A stretch of DNA of 64,000 nt from assembly GCF_011765625.1 (NCBI RefSeq), contig NZ_CP050314.1, positions 167,479-231,478 on the forward strand, given 5' to 3'. Position 1 is the stretch's first letter, and each line of letters opens with the position of its first letter. The notes beneath the pieces were generated by a model. It made no database searches, was not told the DNA's origin, and saw only the letters and a list, made by a program, of their open reading frames with translations. The position numbers and the translations under genes were made by a program. Below are positions 9,538-18,728 of the stretch, piece after piece. Origin of the DNA: Shewanella aestuarii (lineage in GTDB: Bacteria; Pseudomonadota; Gammaproteobacteria; Enterobacterales; Shewanellaceae).

Positions 9538-10523
9538 CGTTTTATTCCTTTAAATGGCGTGCCAATTGGTGAGCTTGATAAATCAATTTTTTGTTCAAGT
9601 AGTCGCTGCAAAACAGCAGGATCATCAATTTCAGATGCTTTCACTGCTATATTGCCATTGGCTAATGTGTTGGTGCCTTTAATAGCTTTGACTGATTGGT
9701 ATTCCAGCTCGTTAATCCAATCCATTGCATAAGCATTTTGAAAAATACTCAGTTGCATTTTGGGTAGTGATACAGAACCTTGGTTAAGTAATTTGAAATG
9801 TTGAGCATCTTTTGAGACTAGGTAGGTTGTTGGAGTAACTTGGATATTAAAATCTTGTGCAACCTTACCGTTATAATCATAAACAACTTTATCTTCTGGT
9901 ATGCCTGGGATAATGCCGCCATCAAGCGACACATACAGAACATCCATTCCCGAAATCTCTAAGGAGCGCATAACAGGTAGTTGCTTCAAGCAATATGGGC
10001 ATTGGCTAGAATAGAAAAACCATAAGCCACCATAACTGCTGACTTTTTGAAGAACAGGTTTTGTCTGTTTATGTGTTTCAAGTTTAAATTTATTGAGCAT
10101 AAAACTTTCAGTTGGACGACGATGATCTTCAGATAAAAAGTTACCTTCTTTACGAAAATAGTCCTGAGTTTTAGCGGCAAAATTCGACGACATATCAAGC
10201 ATTACTCGTTGAGCAGAATAGAAGGCACCAAGATTTTCAGGGCTAGGATTGTTAATAGCCTTCATTTGCAAAACAGGTATGTTCTCCTTTAACCATTCAG
10301 CATTAATTTCAATCATTTCTTCTGGCTGTTCGGATTGTTCACTAACCACTGGTTGATTGCTAACCACAGTATCCAGTTCTTGCTCTTCATCTTCTTCAGG
10401 TTCGGTCTCATGCCAAAACCAACCTTTTTCTCGTGTTTTGTAAAACGAGTCATCGTTGCACCAAGCTGAAGTTGACAGTAATAAGGTTATTGTTATGAAG
10501 GTAGTAAAAAACGTATTGCGCAT
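9534..10523 (-). CDS. traF: Conjugative transfer protein TraF, thioredoxin-like with CPYC
   Basis: The frame is open from 10547, but the ATG at 10523 is preferred. It is preceded by GGGAG at a good distance and gives a normal signal peptide (MRNTFFTTFITITLLLSTSA). The product has 329 residues. The N-terminal half holds an acidic linker and an alpha-helical region, and the C-terminal half a thioredoxin fold with WFFYSSQCPYC (Cys175/178) and a VTPTTYLV cis-Pro loop. F TraF lacks the CxxC motif; here it is kept, so the protein may act as an oxidoreductase or isomerase during pilus assembly. It is the first gene of traF-traH-traG and lies just downstream of a transfer-regulon box. Confidence 0.88.
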   Translation of the reverse strand: MRNTFFTTFITITLLLSTSAWCNDDSFYKTREKGWFWHETEPEEDEEQELDTVVSNQPVVSEQSEQPEEMIEINAEWLKENIPVLQMKAINNPSPENLGAFYSAQRVMLDMSSNFAAKTQDYFRKEGNFLSEDHRRPTESFMLNKFKLETHKQTKPVLQKVSSYGGLWFFYSSQCPYCLKQLPVMRSLEISGMDVLYVSLDGGIIPGIPEDKVVYDYNGKVAQDFNIQVTPTTYLVSKDAQHFKLLNQGSVSLPKMQLSIFQNAYAMDWINELEYQSVKAIKGTNTLANGNIAVKASEIDDPAVLQRLLEQKIDLSSSPIGTPFKGIKR

Positions 10524-10577
10524 ACACATCTCCCAAATAATGCTCATAGTTTAAAACCAGCAAAACCAAAAAACTTA

Positions 10578-10609
10578 AAATAGCGTTGCGATTTTGGACA
10601 CGCTAAATT
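10578..10609 (-). promoter_or_regulatory. Transfer-regulon box, copy 2 (upstream of traFHG)
   Basis: Read on the minus strand: AATTTAGCGTGTCCAAAATC followed by GCAACGCTATTT. The ends form an inverted repeat (TTAGCG/CGCTA). The box is 55 bp upstream of the traF start and points toward it. A weak TAAACT lies at the -10 distance. Confidence 0.75.
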
Positions 10610-10823
10610 GTCGGATGAGAGAGCTGATCAAAATAAACAGTTACAGAGATGAAATGTCTTTGTGCAGTAGACAATGTTAAAGGTAAGCTTAAAAACATAT
10701 GGTTTAATTGATAGAAAAATTATAAATGGATTTTTAAAATTTATAAGTTGAATAAATGGATGTACAAGGATTAATTTAGATGGCCAAAAGGCTAGATATA
10801 ACCATCTAGCCTAGATGATAATT
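10610..10823. other. Intergenic region without a recognised gene
   Basis: AT-rich spacer between the traF promoter and the 3' end of the FlhC-like gene. I see no ORF with a ribosome binding site and no clear hairpin other than a short dyad around GCTAGATATAACCATCTAGC at 10790-10809, which could end the minus-strand FlhC-like transcript. Confidence 0.4.
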
Positions 10824-11588
10824 TTACATAGCCATTTTATCATTTTGATGTGAAATTGATCTAGGAAGGTGTTGTTTCGCAATAGACTCGTTAGCATCGA
10901 AAACCAATCGAAAATATGGATTAGAATTAGTTGATTTAATTTCATCTTGAATAACTTGATTGCAATCCACTTCAGATTCAATCAATTTATCGGAATAAGA
11001 TTCACTTGATAGTTCTTCCTCTGATAAAGATAATTCATTGTCTTTAACACGTAGATCAAAATCATTCTCAGATTCAAATTCCTTTTTCATCTCACAATGC
11101 CAGCATTCATTTCTGATAACATTAAAGTCCCTAATAAAACCATTATTGCAATCAGCACACTCACATTTATCAATAACTATAGTATGATCAATCACTCTTC
11201 TTATTAAGTATGAAAATCGGCTTATATCACAAATTTTTTGGGTAATTAATTCAGGGTAAAGAGTAATAGCCATCATCCATGTTGATGCAATATCATGAAC
11301 ATTAGGTTCTCTTCTTAAATTTAGATCGCCAGAAACTGCTGTATACATTTTAAATAAAATATTTGAATATTTAAACCCTTCTTTAGAGTGGGTCCAAGAA
11401 ACATTTGACCCTCTTGAGAAAGATAATGACTCATCCGTATATCTTACCTTTCTAATAAATTTTAGCGTTCCAAAAAGATGCTCATTAATGCACTTTGGAT
11501 TCATACCAAGAGAATGCAATTTTAAAGCAAGAATGTTCTTAGCTAGGTTTGGCTCTGTATTTATTGATGAGTCAATTTCAAAGTTCAT
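10824..11588 (-). CDS. FlhC-like transcriptional activator subunit (SetC/AcaC type)
   Basis: The 254-residue product aligns with FlhC. NILALKLHSLGMNPKCINEH matches the first helices, TLKFIRKVRY matches RLIKLYKELRG, and SWTHSKEGFKYSNILFKMY matches the TWEQNVHASMF segment. The zinc cluster follows: CECADC at 142-147 and CWHC at 162-165. FlhC with FlhD activates promoters with sigma70. In SXT/R391 and IncC elements the related SetCD and AcaCD switch on conjugation. An acidic tail of about 75 residues (180-254) is extra compared with E. coli FlhC. It lies 17 bp after the FlhD-like gene, in one operon. Expected target: the six-copy box of this window (inference). Confidence 0.78.
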   Translation of the reverse strand: MNFEIDSSINTEPNLAKNILALKLHSLGMNPKCINEHLFGTLKFIRKVRYTDESLSFSRGSNVSWTHSKEGFKYSNILFKMYTAVSGDLNLRREPNVHDIASTWMMAITLYPELITQKICDISRFSYLIRRVIDHTIVIDKCECADCNNGFIRDFNVIRNECWHCEMKKEFESENDFDLRVKDNELSLSEEELSSESYSDKLIESEVDCNQVIQDEIKSTNSNPYFRLVFDANESIAKQHLPRSISHQNDKMAM

Positions 11589-11605
11589 AAAAGTATTCCT
11601 TCACT

Positions 11606-12244
11606 CTATATTGGCATAAATGAAAATAATGCATTTTCAATAACCAGGTCATTTGCTTTATTGTGAAAAGTTCTAAGTTCATTAAATTTTAAGTTTGGGT
11701 TTATTCTGAATATAGGGGGTAGCTCAGAAATTGAAACAAACTTATTTGGATTAAACCAATTGTCCTTTAGTCGATTAAGATGTTTTTTATTTATACCTAA
11801 CACCAGCGAAGCGAACCCAGCATCTGATAAAGTTAAATCCCCAACGCAAAATAAAAGTGCCGATTGAGCATTTAAAACATTCCTTAAAAGTGGTTCCTGT
11901 TCCGACTCTAAACAGTTTTTCAAATTTTCAGATTCAACATCATTTAAAAACTTGCAAGATGATTCTAACGAATCAATCCACTTAATAAAAAAACATTCAT
12001 CGGGATCGGACCATGACTCTGATGGTCGAGATATGGGAGACAAAATCCAGTAATTTAAATTGTCACATAAATCTGAAAATTCTGATTCGCCAATAGAAGA
12101 TATAAACTGTAAAACATCATCATTCATATTAAATGCTGAACGACAAGATAAAGGGTGAGCAGTGACAAGTTTATAGCATGCCATTAAAAAGCACTTCTGG
12201 CTTTCTAACATTGTACGATAATAATGTTTACTCTTCTCAATCAT
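11606..12244 (-). CDS. Double FlhD-like activator subunit
   Basis: The frame is open to 12457, but the ATG at 12244 with AAGGATAAAAGGA upstream is preferred, giving 212 residues. Two halves each resemble FlhD. Residues 14-62 (ESQKCFLMACYKLV, then SAFNMNDDVLQFISSIGESE) and residues 124-172 (NAQSALLFCVGDLT, then LVLGINKKHLNRLKDN) both match FlhD LSYLLLAQRLIV and RLGINEEMATTLAALTLPQM. FlhD is a dimer, so this protein looks like a fused dimer. With the FlhC-like neighbour it would form the transfer activator. The similarity is weak and rests on my reading alone; the FlhC-like partner next to it makes it much more likely. Confidence 0.6.
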   Translation of the reverse strand: MIEKSKHYYRTMLESQKCFLMACYKLVTAHPLSCRSAFNMNDDVLQFISSIGESEFSDLCDNLNYWILSPISRPSESWSDPDECFFIKWIDSLESSCKFLNDVESENLKNCLESEQEPLLRNVLNAQSALLFCVGDLTLSDAGFASLVLGINKKHLNRLKDNWFNPNKFVSISELPPIFRINPNLKFNELRTFHNKANDLVIENALFSFMPI

Positions 12245-12300
12245 TCCTTTTATCCTTATTTGAAATTTTTTTTCAAACGAAACGAATGTCTTTCTCCTTG

Positions 12301-12358
12301 AAACACACCCTACACTCGATGGTGTGTTTTTTGAGCATGTTACACCCGATGGTATGTG
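12301..12358. promoter_or_regulatory. Repeats in the leader of the activator operon
   Basis: Two direct repeats 30 bp apart, TACACTCGATGGTGTGTTTT at 12311 and TACACCCGATGGTATGTGTT at 12341. The first is also part of a hairpin (AAACACACC at 12301 with GGTGTGTTT at 12321). They lie 60-115 bp upstream of the FlhD-like start. Three-helical-turn spacing suggests a tandem operator or a leader control element. Confidence 0.45.
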
Positions 12359-12513
12359 TTTACAACAAATACCGTAAACACGCAAACAAATTGATACAAA
12401 ACCAAACATAATCACAACCATCCCACACAATAAATTACAACTATATTTTCTAAGCAACAGATTTATAAGGGTAAAAATGGGACAGTCGTGGCGAGAAAGG
12501 AGGTTATAAGACG

Positions 12514-12828
12514 GTTTACAACATATGTAGAAAAATGCTTGATTTACGATTGAACAAAAAATATGTGTTGTTTACTACATATGTGACAATAAACCACTCA
12601 GTAGCCAATTTGATTGATTTCCAAAGACGGATTGAACTTATATATGATTTTTAGATATAAAATGAGTTTACAACAGATGTAGTAAAGCTATATCTACAGG
12701 TAGTTATTTTATTATTAGTTTACAACATATGGACTAAAATGCTGCTTCCTTGTAATGCGTTTCTCTAGTTTGCTTTATCCTTCATGGTGTCGTTGTAAAG
12801 TCCAAGTTGTTTACTACAGATAGTAATG
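12514..12828. promoter_or_regulatory. Array of five TTTAC-N-ACA palindromes (operators or oriT-associated)
   Basis: Copies of GTTTAC(A/T)ACA(T/G)ATGTAG begin at 12514, 12570, 12666, 12718 and 12809. The best copy (12667-12686) is an inverted repeat TTTAC-N-ACA-NN-TGT-N-GTAAA. Spacing alternates between 52-56 and 91-96 bp. They fill the divergent region between the activator operon and the mobI-traI operon, where SXT-type elements keep the repressor operators and oriT. Which of these applies cannot be told from sequence. Confidence 0.7.
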
Positions 12829-12927
12829 TAATAAATTAATTTCTTTTCTCTTCTTTGCTGTGCCTACTGCTGACGGCATGAGTCTTGTTGATTTTAAATA
12901 TATTTACTGTTCATTTTTTAACCACCT

Positions 12928-12960
12928 AAATTAGTGTTGCTAAATTCGAAACGCTATTTT
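12928..12960 (+). promoter_or_regulatory. Transfer-regulon box, copy 3 (upstream of mobI-traI)
   Basis: Reads AAATTAGTGTTGCTAAATTC then GAAACGCTATTTT. The right arm and CGAAACGCTA core are intact, while the left arm has changes. It stands 48 bp upstream of the mobI-like start and points toward it. Confidence 0.65.
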
Positions 12961-13007
12961 GCTTTTGATCATCACTTACGTGATTTAATCAGACAGTATT
13001 CGAATAA

Positions 13008-13571
13008 ATGAGGTTGGCGGAAATGATTGGAAGTAGTTCGCATCACGATTATACAACAATTGAAATGCTTGATGAGCACATCAATCAGTTGAAAGAGGCT
13101 AAAGAGAAGCTACATGCTGAAGCTGCAATTATGGTAGATGCGTACTGGAATGAATGGAAAGAAGAAAATAAGCGCATTCACAACCTTCGGCAAATTAAAG
13201 GTTCTGATGATTATGTCAACACTGGGCGATTAGCTCCCCGCATATACTCACCATCGAATACTCAAAGGGTATATATAGAATGGTGGGACTACAGAAAACA
13301 CCCTCTACGAAATAAAATTAAATCATTTGGGAAAAGAATTAAACCAAACAAGAATGGCTATACATGGGCATGTGTAGCTAAAAATGCAAATGTTTGGGAA
13401 AAAAAATACTTTTTGAAATACGAGCAACATTTAGACCGAATGAGAGTTTCGATAAACCTAATTTGTGACCAAATAAATAGTCTCCATAAAGTAAAGCGTT
13501 TGACCGAGAAAAAAATCAAACTTGAAATTGAAAATACTAACTCAATGAGCGAGGAATACAATAATGGCTAA
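13008..13571 (+). CDS. mobI: MobI-like auxiliary mobilisation protein
   Basis: The 187-residue, basic, coiled-coil-rich product contains WNEWKEENKRIHNLRQIK, YVNTGRLAPRIYSPSNTQRV and YIEWWDYR. These resemble the MobI proteins of SXT/R391 and IncC, which bind near oriT and are required for relaxase action. The assignment rests on these motifs and on position: first gene after a control region, just upstream of traI. An in-frame ATG at 13023 behind TTGGCGGAA may be the real start. The gene overlaps the next one by eight bases. Confidence 0.5.
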   Translation: MRLAEMIGSSSHHDYTTIEMLDEHINQLKEAKEKLHAEAAIMVDAYWNEWKEENKRIHNLRQIKGSDDYVNTGRLAPRIYSPSNTQRVYIEWWDYRKHPLRNKIKSFGKRIKPNKNGYTWACVAKNANVWEKKYFLKYEQHLDRMRVSINLICDQINSLHKVKRLTEKKIKLEIENTNSMSEEYNNG

Positions 13572-14319
13572 ATCTCCTGAAAATAAATCAAAAGATGTTA
13601 ATGTACGTCGTAAAACTGGCGTTGTTCGACTTTCATTTAAATCTGAATCAACTTTTTTATATATGAGAAGCAATCAAGGATCAATTCTAAACAATGCTAT
13701 GTATAGAATGGCTGAACTTTTTAAATTGACATCGACATCATATGACAAAGTTGTTTTTAATCAAATTAAAGAATGGTTTGATACAGAGATAATTGAAGTT
13801 GCAACAAAAGAAATTGAATCCTTGCGCAACCAATTAACAGAACTTCAAAATGAAGTTGATACTGGATTGGAATTTATCAATGTAAAAAACCCTAATATGA
13901 CACTGGACTTCGATGTTATTCATAAAAGTCATGGTGAAATTTTTAACATTGTAAGCAAGATTGATTTCTTAATGGATGATATAGAAACTTTGTTATTAAC
14001 AGGTATCGACGATGATGATGACATTGAAGGTGCCAGCCGAAATCAAATGAATCTAATTCTTAATAACATTTCGAAAAAAATATTTACCGTCACTAAACCT
14101 GGTAAACGTAATGGCGGTCCATTTAATACAATGTATTTCGTCCAACAGTTGAAGCTTGGTGTGTTTTCTTTATATCCTGAAAAAAATATAGAGGAACAAT
14201 CAATTGAAAAAACTGACATCACGAATGCCAAATCGACTGAAGAAAGCTTAATAAAAGAGTTTGATAAAGGCCAGAGTGATATTGTTGTTAATCAAAATGA
14301 ATTGGCTGAGGCTGTATAA
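13564..14319 (+). CDS. Transfer-region protein of unknown function
   Basis: The 251-residue product begins with a basic segment (KDVNVRRKTGVVRLSFKSES), followed by long helices with probable coiled coil at about residues 60-105 and a short acidic Asp run near 145-152. I recognise no domain with confidence. It overlaps the mobI-like gene before it (8 bp), and its stop TAA shares bases with the traI ATG. The tight packing suggests a relaxosome-associated or regulatory role; that is inference only. Confidence 0.6.
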   Translation: MAKSPENKSKDVNVRRKTGVVRLSFKSESTFLYMRSNQGSILNNAMYRMAELFKLTSTSYDKVVFNQIKEWFDTEIIEVATKEIESLRNQLTELQNEVDTGLEFINVKNPNMTLDFDVIHKSHGEIFNIVSKIDFLMDDIETLLLTGIDDDDDIEGASRNQMNLILNNISKKIFTVTKPGKRNGGPFNTMYFVQQLKLGVFSLYPEKNIEEQSIEKTDITNAKSTEESLIKEFDKGQSDIVVNQNELAEAV

Positions 14320-16820
14320 TGCTAAAGGTAATGATGTGGTCAAAAAAAGTATCCGATAACTTTCGAGATATAATTGGAAACTTAAATAAAAAAGACCACA
14401 TCGAAGCGCTTAGGGTAGATGAAGAGAAGTTAGATGCATTACTTCACTACCCAATTAAACCTTCAGCTATTCCTTTAGTAAGCATTGAATCTTTATATCG
14501 TAGACACAAAGAAAAAATACGATATATCGAAAGAGATATTCCATTAGTTAAGGTTGGTAGCGAGTTTAATACTACTGATATGGTTGAAGCAGTAATTAAA
14601 AATTTTATTGCCTATTGTCATTTGCTTCCTGCTTCTGAAATGGATCATCATCGATATATAGGTGGATTATTAGAACATTCGTTAGATGTTTCTATTCGAG
14701 CATTACAAGTTGCTATGGGTGCAACGCTAGATGAAGAGCGTGAAATAGACCTCGATCAGAAAAGAAAGCCACGATACGAATATGCCGCATGGTTATGTGG
14801 GTTGCTCCATGATGCCGGTAAAATAATTTCCAACATGACAGTTTATGATCCTAAGTCGGACAAACAATGGCAACCATTAAATAGCAATTTGTACGATTGG
14901 GCTAAAATAGAAGGCATTTCAGAATATTCTGTTTCACATAATAAAAACCGCATCCATAACGAACATGAAACTAACTCCATCCACTTTCTATCATTTGTTA
15001 TTAGTGATAGTGCCAAAAAATATTTGATTGGTGATGGCGATGGTAGTGATGATCTCTATTCAAAAATTACACAAACCCTCATCGGTTATCACTCAAACAA
15101 AGGATACCTATACAACGCTGTAAGAAAAGCTGATGGTGCATCTACTTATGCTGATTATGCCCGCGTGTGGCTGCATGATTCTCATCGAGACAAGTCGATG
15201 GTGAGTGCTGTTGTCGATGTATTACGAACACTCTATTTTGAATGGACGACCAACAAACCAACCTCGGAAGTATTTTTCCTGAACGGTGAAGTTTACCTTG
15301 AAATGACAAAGCCATTTAAAGACGTCATCGCAAAATGTAGAGAGCTCAAGATTCCAGTGCCAAGTTCGCCAAAGACTTTAATAGAAATTTTAATAGATAA
15401 GCGCATCATCGGCAAAGTCTCTGACAAGTCTACCTTTGGCAATTTATATGTAGGCAATTTTACGGAGCAAGATATACATCAATTTAGTCAAGATAGAACT
15501 GGACCAATGGCAAGTACAAGCCCCAAAGCCGTGGTCAAATTTGTTTGGGTTAATTTCATTATTGGTGACAATCCAATTCCAGACGACGCACAAGGCGCTT
15601 TACGTTACAACAGTGTTAAATCAGAGAACACGCACACCTTATTTGGTCGAAATACATCAAAAATTATTTACCCCATATCAACAGAAACTAAAGCTAACGA
15701 ACCTGTTTCAGAAGAAGTCTCACAAAGCACATCTCAAATTGAGAGTGATTCTAATGTTGATAAAAATCAAATCAAAATTGATACGAATAAACCCATGCCT
15801 GCACCAGCAAAAATGAAGGTGGGGAAAAGTGCTACCAAGGTTAATAAAACGAGCAATCCGCCAGAATCTAAAGCTAAGTCGAGTAACAAAAATGATGTTG
15901 ATGAAACCATAGTTCAACAATCAATCGACAAATCAAATGAAGATATAAATCAACAGAAATCTGAGTCTGAGAGTACGGATAAGGCTAAAGTCACTAAGAA
16001 GAAAAAGGCAAGCAAAAGTGTAAAGAAGAAACTTGATAACAATGTTGAAGCTTCAAATGAAGAACCGAAATCACCTGCAATTCAAAATGAGTTACCTATT
16101 GTTGAAGTTGAACAATCAAAACCAGCTTGGGTCGGTAAACGTGTAATCAAGCAAATTGACCTAGTTCTACTAGAACTGCACACCACACAAAATACCAGTG
16201 TGGTGACACTCATAGGTGCCGATGTAGCTGTGTCACTAGAATACCTTGCAAACGCATGTAGCCAATCAAGCAAAGAAGTTATTAAAGAGGCTGAATATTT
16301 AGCTATCACCAAATCAAGCAAAACGCTGCCAAAAAAAGTGGAAATTAACGGTCAATTGCAAAAAATTATTGTACTAAATGATGTTGTGGCCACTGAGTTC
16401 AAATACCTAGCAGATACTTCAATTCGAGCTGAAGAGACTACTCCCGCACAATTAGTTAATGCCGCAAATGGCGGTCAGACTACAACGGTTGAAAGCTCTA
16501 CAGACAATAATGAAGGTAAAAAGAGTGAAGATGATTCAGAAGTTATTGAAACAAATCAACAATCAAATAACACATCAAATGATTTAGATAATCATAGTTT
16601 ACCAGAAAACCTAGATTATAAAGTCGAGCGGGTTGATTCATTCCTAAGCCGGTTATCTGAAGAATTTCCAAGCATATCTTTAGTTACAGTTAGACCATAT
16701 CTAAAGAACTTAAATATACACCCATTCATTGATGATGATGGAAATCTAAATGTAAAAATAAAATCTGCTGAAGAAGATGAGCTTATATACAGAATCAAGC
16801 AAGGAATTATGAATGATTAA
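14319..16820 (+). CDS. traI: Conjugative relaxase TraI, MobH family
   Basis: The 833-residue product has an N-terminal TraI_2 domain of the HD-hydrolase type. It shows HHRYIGGLLEHSLDVS near residue 109, LLHDAGKI near 161 and further His at HNEHETNSIHFL. MobH relaxases nick oriT and pilot the strand. The central part (about 450-620) is a low-complexity Lys/Ser/Glu linker (KVTKKKKASKSVKKK). The C-terminal part carries another globular region ending in LDYKVERVDSFLSRL. It is in the mobI-traI-traD operon and overlaps traD by eight bases, as in SXT and IncC elements. Confidence 0.88.
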   Translation: MLKVMMWSKKVSDNFRDIIGNLNKKDHIEALRVDEEKLDALLHYPIKPSAIPLVSIESLYRRHKEKIRYIERDIPLVKVGSEFNTTDMVEAVIKNFIAYCHLLPASEMDHHRYIGGLLEHSLDVSIRALQVAMGATLDEEREIDLDQKRKPRYEYAAWLCGLLHDAGKIISNMTVYDPKSDKQWQPLNSNLYDWAKIEGISEYSVSHNKNRIHNEHETNSIHFLSFVISDSAKKYLIGDGDGSDDLYSKITQTLIGYHSNKGYLYNAVRKADGASTYADYARVWLHDSHRDKSMVSAVVDVLRTLYFEWTTNKPTSEVFFLNGEVYLEMTKPFKDVIAKCRELKIPVPSSPKTLIEILIDKRIIGKVSDKSTFGNLYVGNFTEQDIHQFSQDRTGPMASTSPKAVVKFVWVNFIIGDNPIPDDAQGALRYNSVKSENTHTLFGRNTSKIIYPISTETKANEPVSEEVSQSTSQIESDSNVDKNQIKIDTNKPMPAPAKMKVGKSATKVNKTSNPPESKAKSSNKNDVDETIVQQSIDKSNEDINQQKSESESTDKAKVTKKKKASKSVKKKLDNNVEASNEEPKSPAIQNELPIVEVEQSKPAWVGKRVIKQIDLVLLELHTTQNTSVVTLIGADVAVSLEYLANACSQSSKEVIKEAEYLAITKSSKTLPKKVEINGQLQKIIVLNDVVATEFKYLADTSIRAEETTPAQLVNAANGGQTTTVESSTDNNEGKKSEDDSEVIETNQQSNNTSNDLDNHSLPENLDYKVERVDSFLSRLSEEFPSISLVTVRPYLKNLNIHPFIDDDGNLNVKIKSAEEDELIYRIKQGIMND

Positions 16821-18726
16821 CAATAGAAGTGCATTGACGCATACAGAAACCTTATTTAGACCGCTTTTAGAGCTAAACAGTGCGTATATCTATATTGGAG
16901 CTGGTATAGCAACTGGTGTGATTGCTGGTGTAGACGCAATTGATGGCACCAGTTTAGCGACTCCCTCATTAATCGCGGGTGGATTGATAGGAACTGGATT
17001 AGTAAAGTTAATTAACGCATTCCCACTAATGAAGCGACAAATTGGACTTTACGTTAATAAGTTAGAGTTCATTGATATAGAAATTGTACGATTCTTGAAT
17101 CGCTGGAAAGATAACAGTGATGTCACTCAATTTGCATTCAAAGAGAAAAGAGAAATCTATATTGGCAATGGTTTTGAGTGGGAACCAGAGCATGCGCAGC
17201 GTGCTTATCAGATCATGGATATGACATCTAATCTAAAAGAAATGGAAATTCCATTCGCACTAAAGCCCTATATCAACAAATACAAAAAATCGACTAAGGC
17301 GATGGGCGGCAAAACTTGGATTCATGCGATTGGTAATGAGGAGCGTCAATTGGTCCATGAGGAGGCATTTTTTGGACACTCATTTATCACAGGACAAGTT
17401 GGTTCAGGGAAAACAACGTTGCTTAGGATGCTAGGCACAGGATTTCTACATTTAGGTCATAGCTTAATCATCATCGATCCAAAAGATGATAAGCAACTAA
17501 AAAATGGCATAATTGACGAAATGAAAGCATTGGGTATTTTTGATAAATTCTATGAATTTTGCCCTGCTAGACCGAGCGAGTCTTGCTCTATCGATATACT
17601 CAAAAACTTTGCAACACCTGCTGAAATCCCTACCCGTATAGCCAGTTTATTAAAATCTGGCAAAACCGGTTCTGATACCTTTATTGACTTTGGTTGGCAA
17701 ACTATCAGTCAAATCACGGATGGCATGATTTACTGTCACGAAGCCCCCAAATTAACTGAAATTTATCGTTACATGCGCTCAGGAAAATCTGAGTTACTAG
17801 AAAAAGTGATGTCTGTATTCTATGAGCGAAAATTTGGCGCCCACTGGCGCGAACAAGAAATGCCTAAGATGCTGGAAATGGGCGAAAGTTTAATCGAGGG
17901 AATGGTAGCCTATTACACAACAAGAATACCGAGCACAGAGAAAGTTGCAGCCGTTGACGATGTGATTCAATTTGTCACACACAACCATGAACATGCTCAA
18001 AAAATGCTGGCAAGTGTTTTTCCATTATTCAAAGTGTTATGCACAAATCCATTAAATAAATTGCTTTCACCAAATCGTGAAACTGACGATGTAAATAAGA
18101 TAATTGACATTAAGCGCGTCATATTAGATGGCGGTGTTATTTATTGTGCTCTTAACTCATTAAACGATCCAAAAACCGCCGGGCAACTAGCAAAGTTGCT
18201 CTTAGCTGATATTTCATCTTGTTTAGGTGACAGATATAACTATGGAGATGGTAAAGAACGTCGAGTATCAATTTTGGTAGATGAAGTGCATGCGGCGGTT
18301 GCTGGAAATGATGCACTGCTAAATAACCTAGCGCAAGGTCGAGCTGCTGGTGCACAGTTCATTCTAAGTACACAGTCAATACCAGATTTAGTTGATATGA
18401 CAGATCAAGCTACAGCTGAGCGCTACTTAGCATTATGCAATAACTTCATCTCAATGAAGGTGACAGATAAAACAACACAAGAATATGTATCTGCGCAATT
18501 CAATCAAACTAACATCCAAACCGTTGGCGTCCAATACTCAATTCAATCGGCTACGGGTCAGGCTTTGACAGAATTTAGCGGTGGATACAAAGAAAATATC
18601 ACCAAGACACGCGAAGATATGTTTCCACCAAATTTATTGGCAGATTTGCCAAAGTTACAGTATGTGGCTCGACTCGCAAATGGACAAAAACTTAAATGCA
18701 AACTGCCAATCATACAGGGGGCTTAA
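16813..18726 (+). CDS. traD: Coupling protein TraD (VirD4-like ATPase)
   Basis: The 637-residue product has an N-terminal membrane hairpin (about 26-75), then a Walker A motif GQVGSGKTT near residues 194-202 and a Walker B ILVDEVHAAV near 485. IIIDPKDDKQL and RAAGAQFILSTQSIPDL are typical of the TraD/TraG coupling ATPase family. It links the TraI-DNA complex to the secretion channel at the inner membrane. It overlaps traI by eight bases and is followed two bases later by the next gene. Confidence 0.93.
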   Translation: MINNRSALTHTETLFRPLLELNSAYIYIGAGIATGVIAGVDAIDGTSLATPSLIAGGLIGTGLVKLINAFPLMKRQIGLYVNKLEFIDIEIVRFLNRWKDNSDVTQFAFKEKREIYIGNGFEWEPEHAQRAYQIMDMTSNLKEMEIPFALKPYINKYKKSTKAMGGKTWIHAIGNEERQLVHEEAFFGHSFITGQVGSGKTTLLRMLGTGFLHLGHSLIIIDPKDDKQLKNGIIDEMKALGIFDKFYEFCPARPSESCSIDILKNFATPAEIPTRIASLLKSGKTGSDTFIDFGWQTISQITDGMIYCHEAPKLTEIYRYMRSGKSELLEKVMSVFYERKFGAHWREQEMPKMLEMGESLIEGMVAYYTTRIPSTEKVAAVDDVIQFVTHNHEHAQKMLASVFPLFKVLCTNPLNKLLSPNRETDDVNKIIDIKRVILDGGVIYCALNSLNDPKTAGQLAKLLLADISSCLGDRYNYGDGKERRVSILVDEVHAAVAGNDALLNNLAQGRAAGAQFILSTQSIPDLVDMTDQATAERYLALCNNFISMKVTDKTTQEYVSAQFNQTNIQTVGVQYSIQSATGQALTEFSGGYKENITKTREDMFPPNLLADLPKLQYVARLANGQKLKCKLPIIQGA

Positions 18727-18728
18727 AA

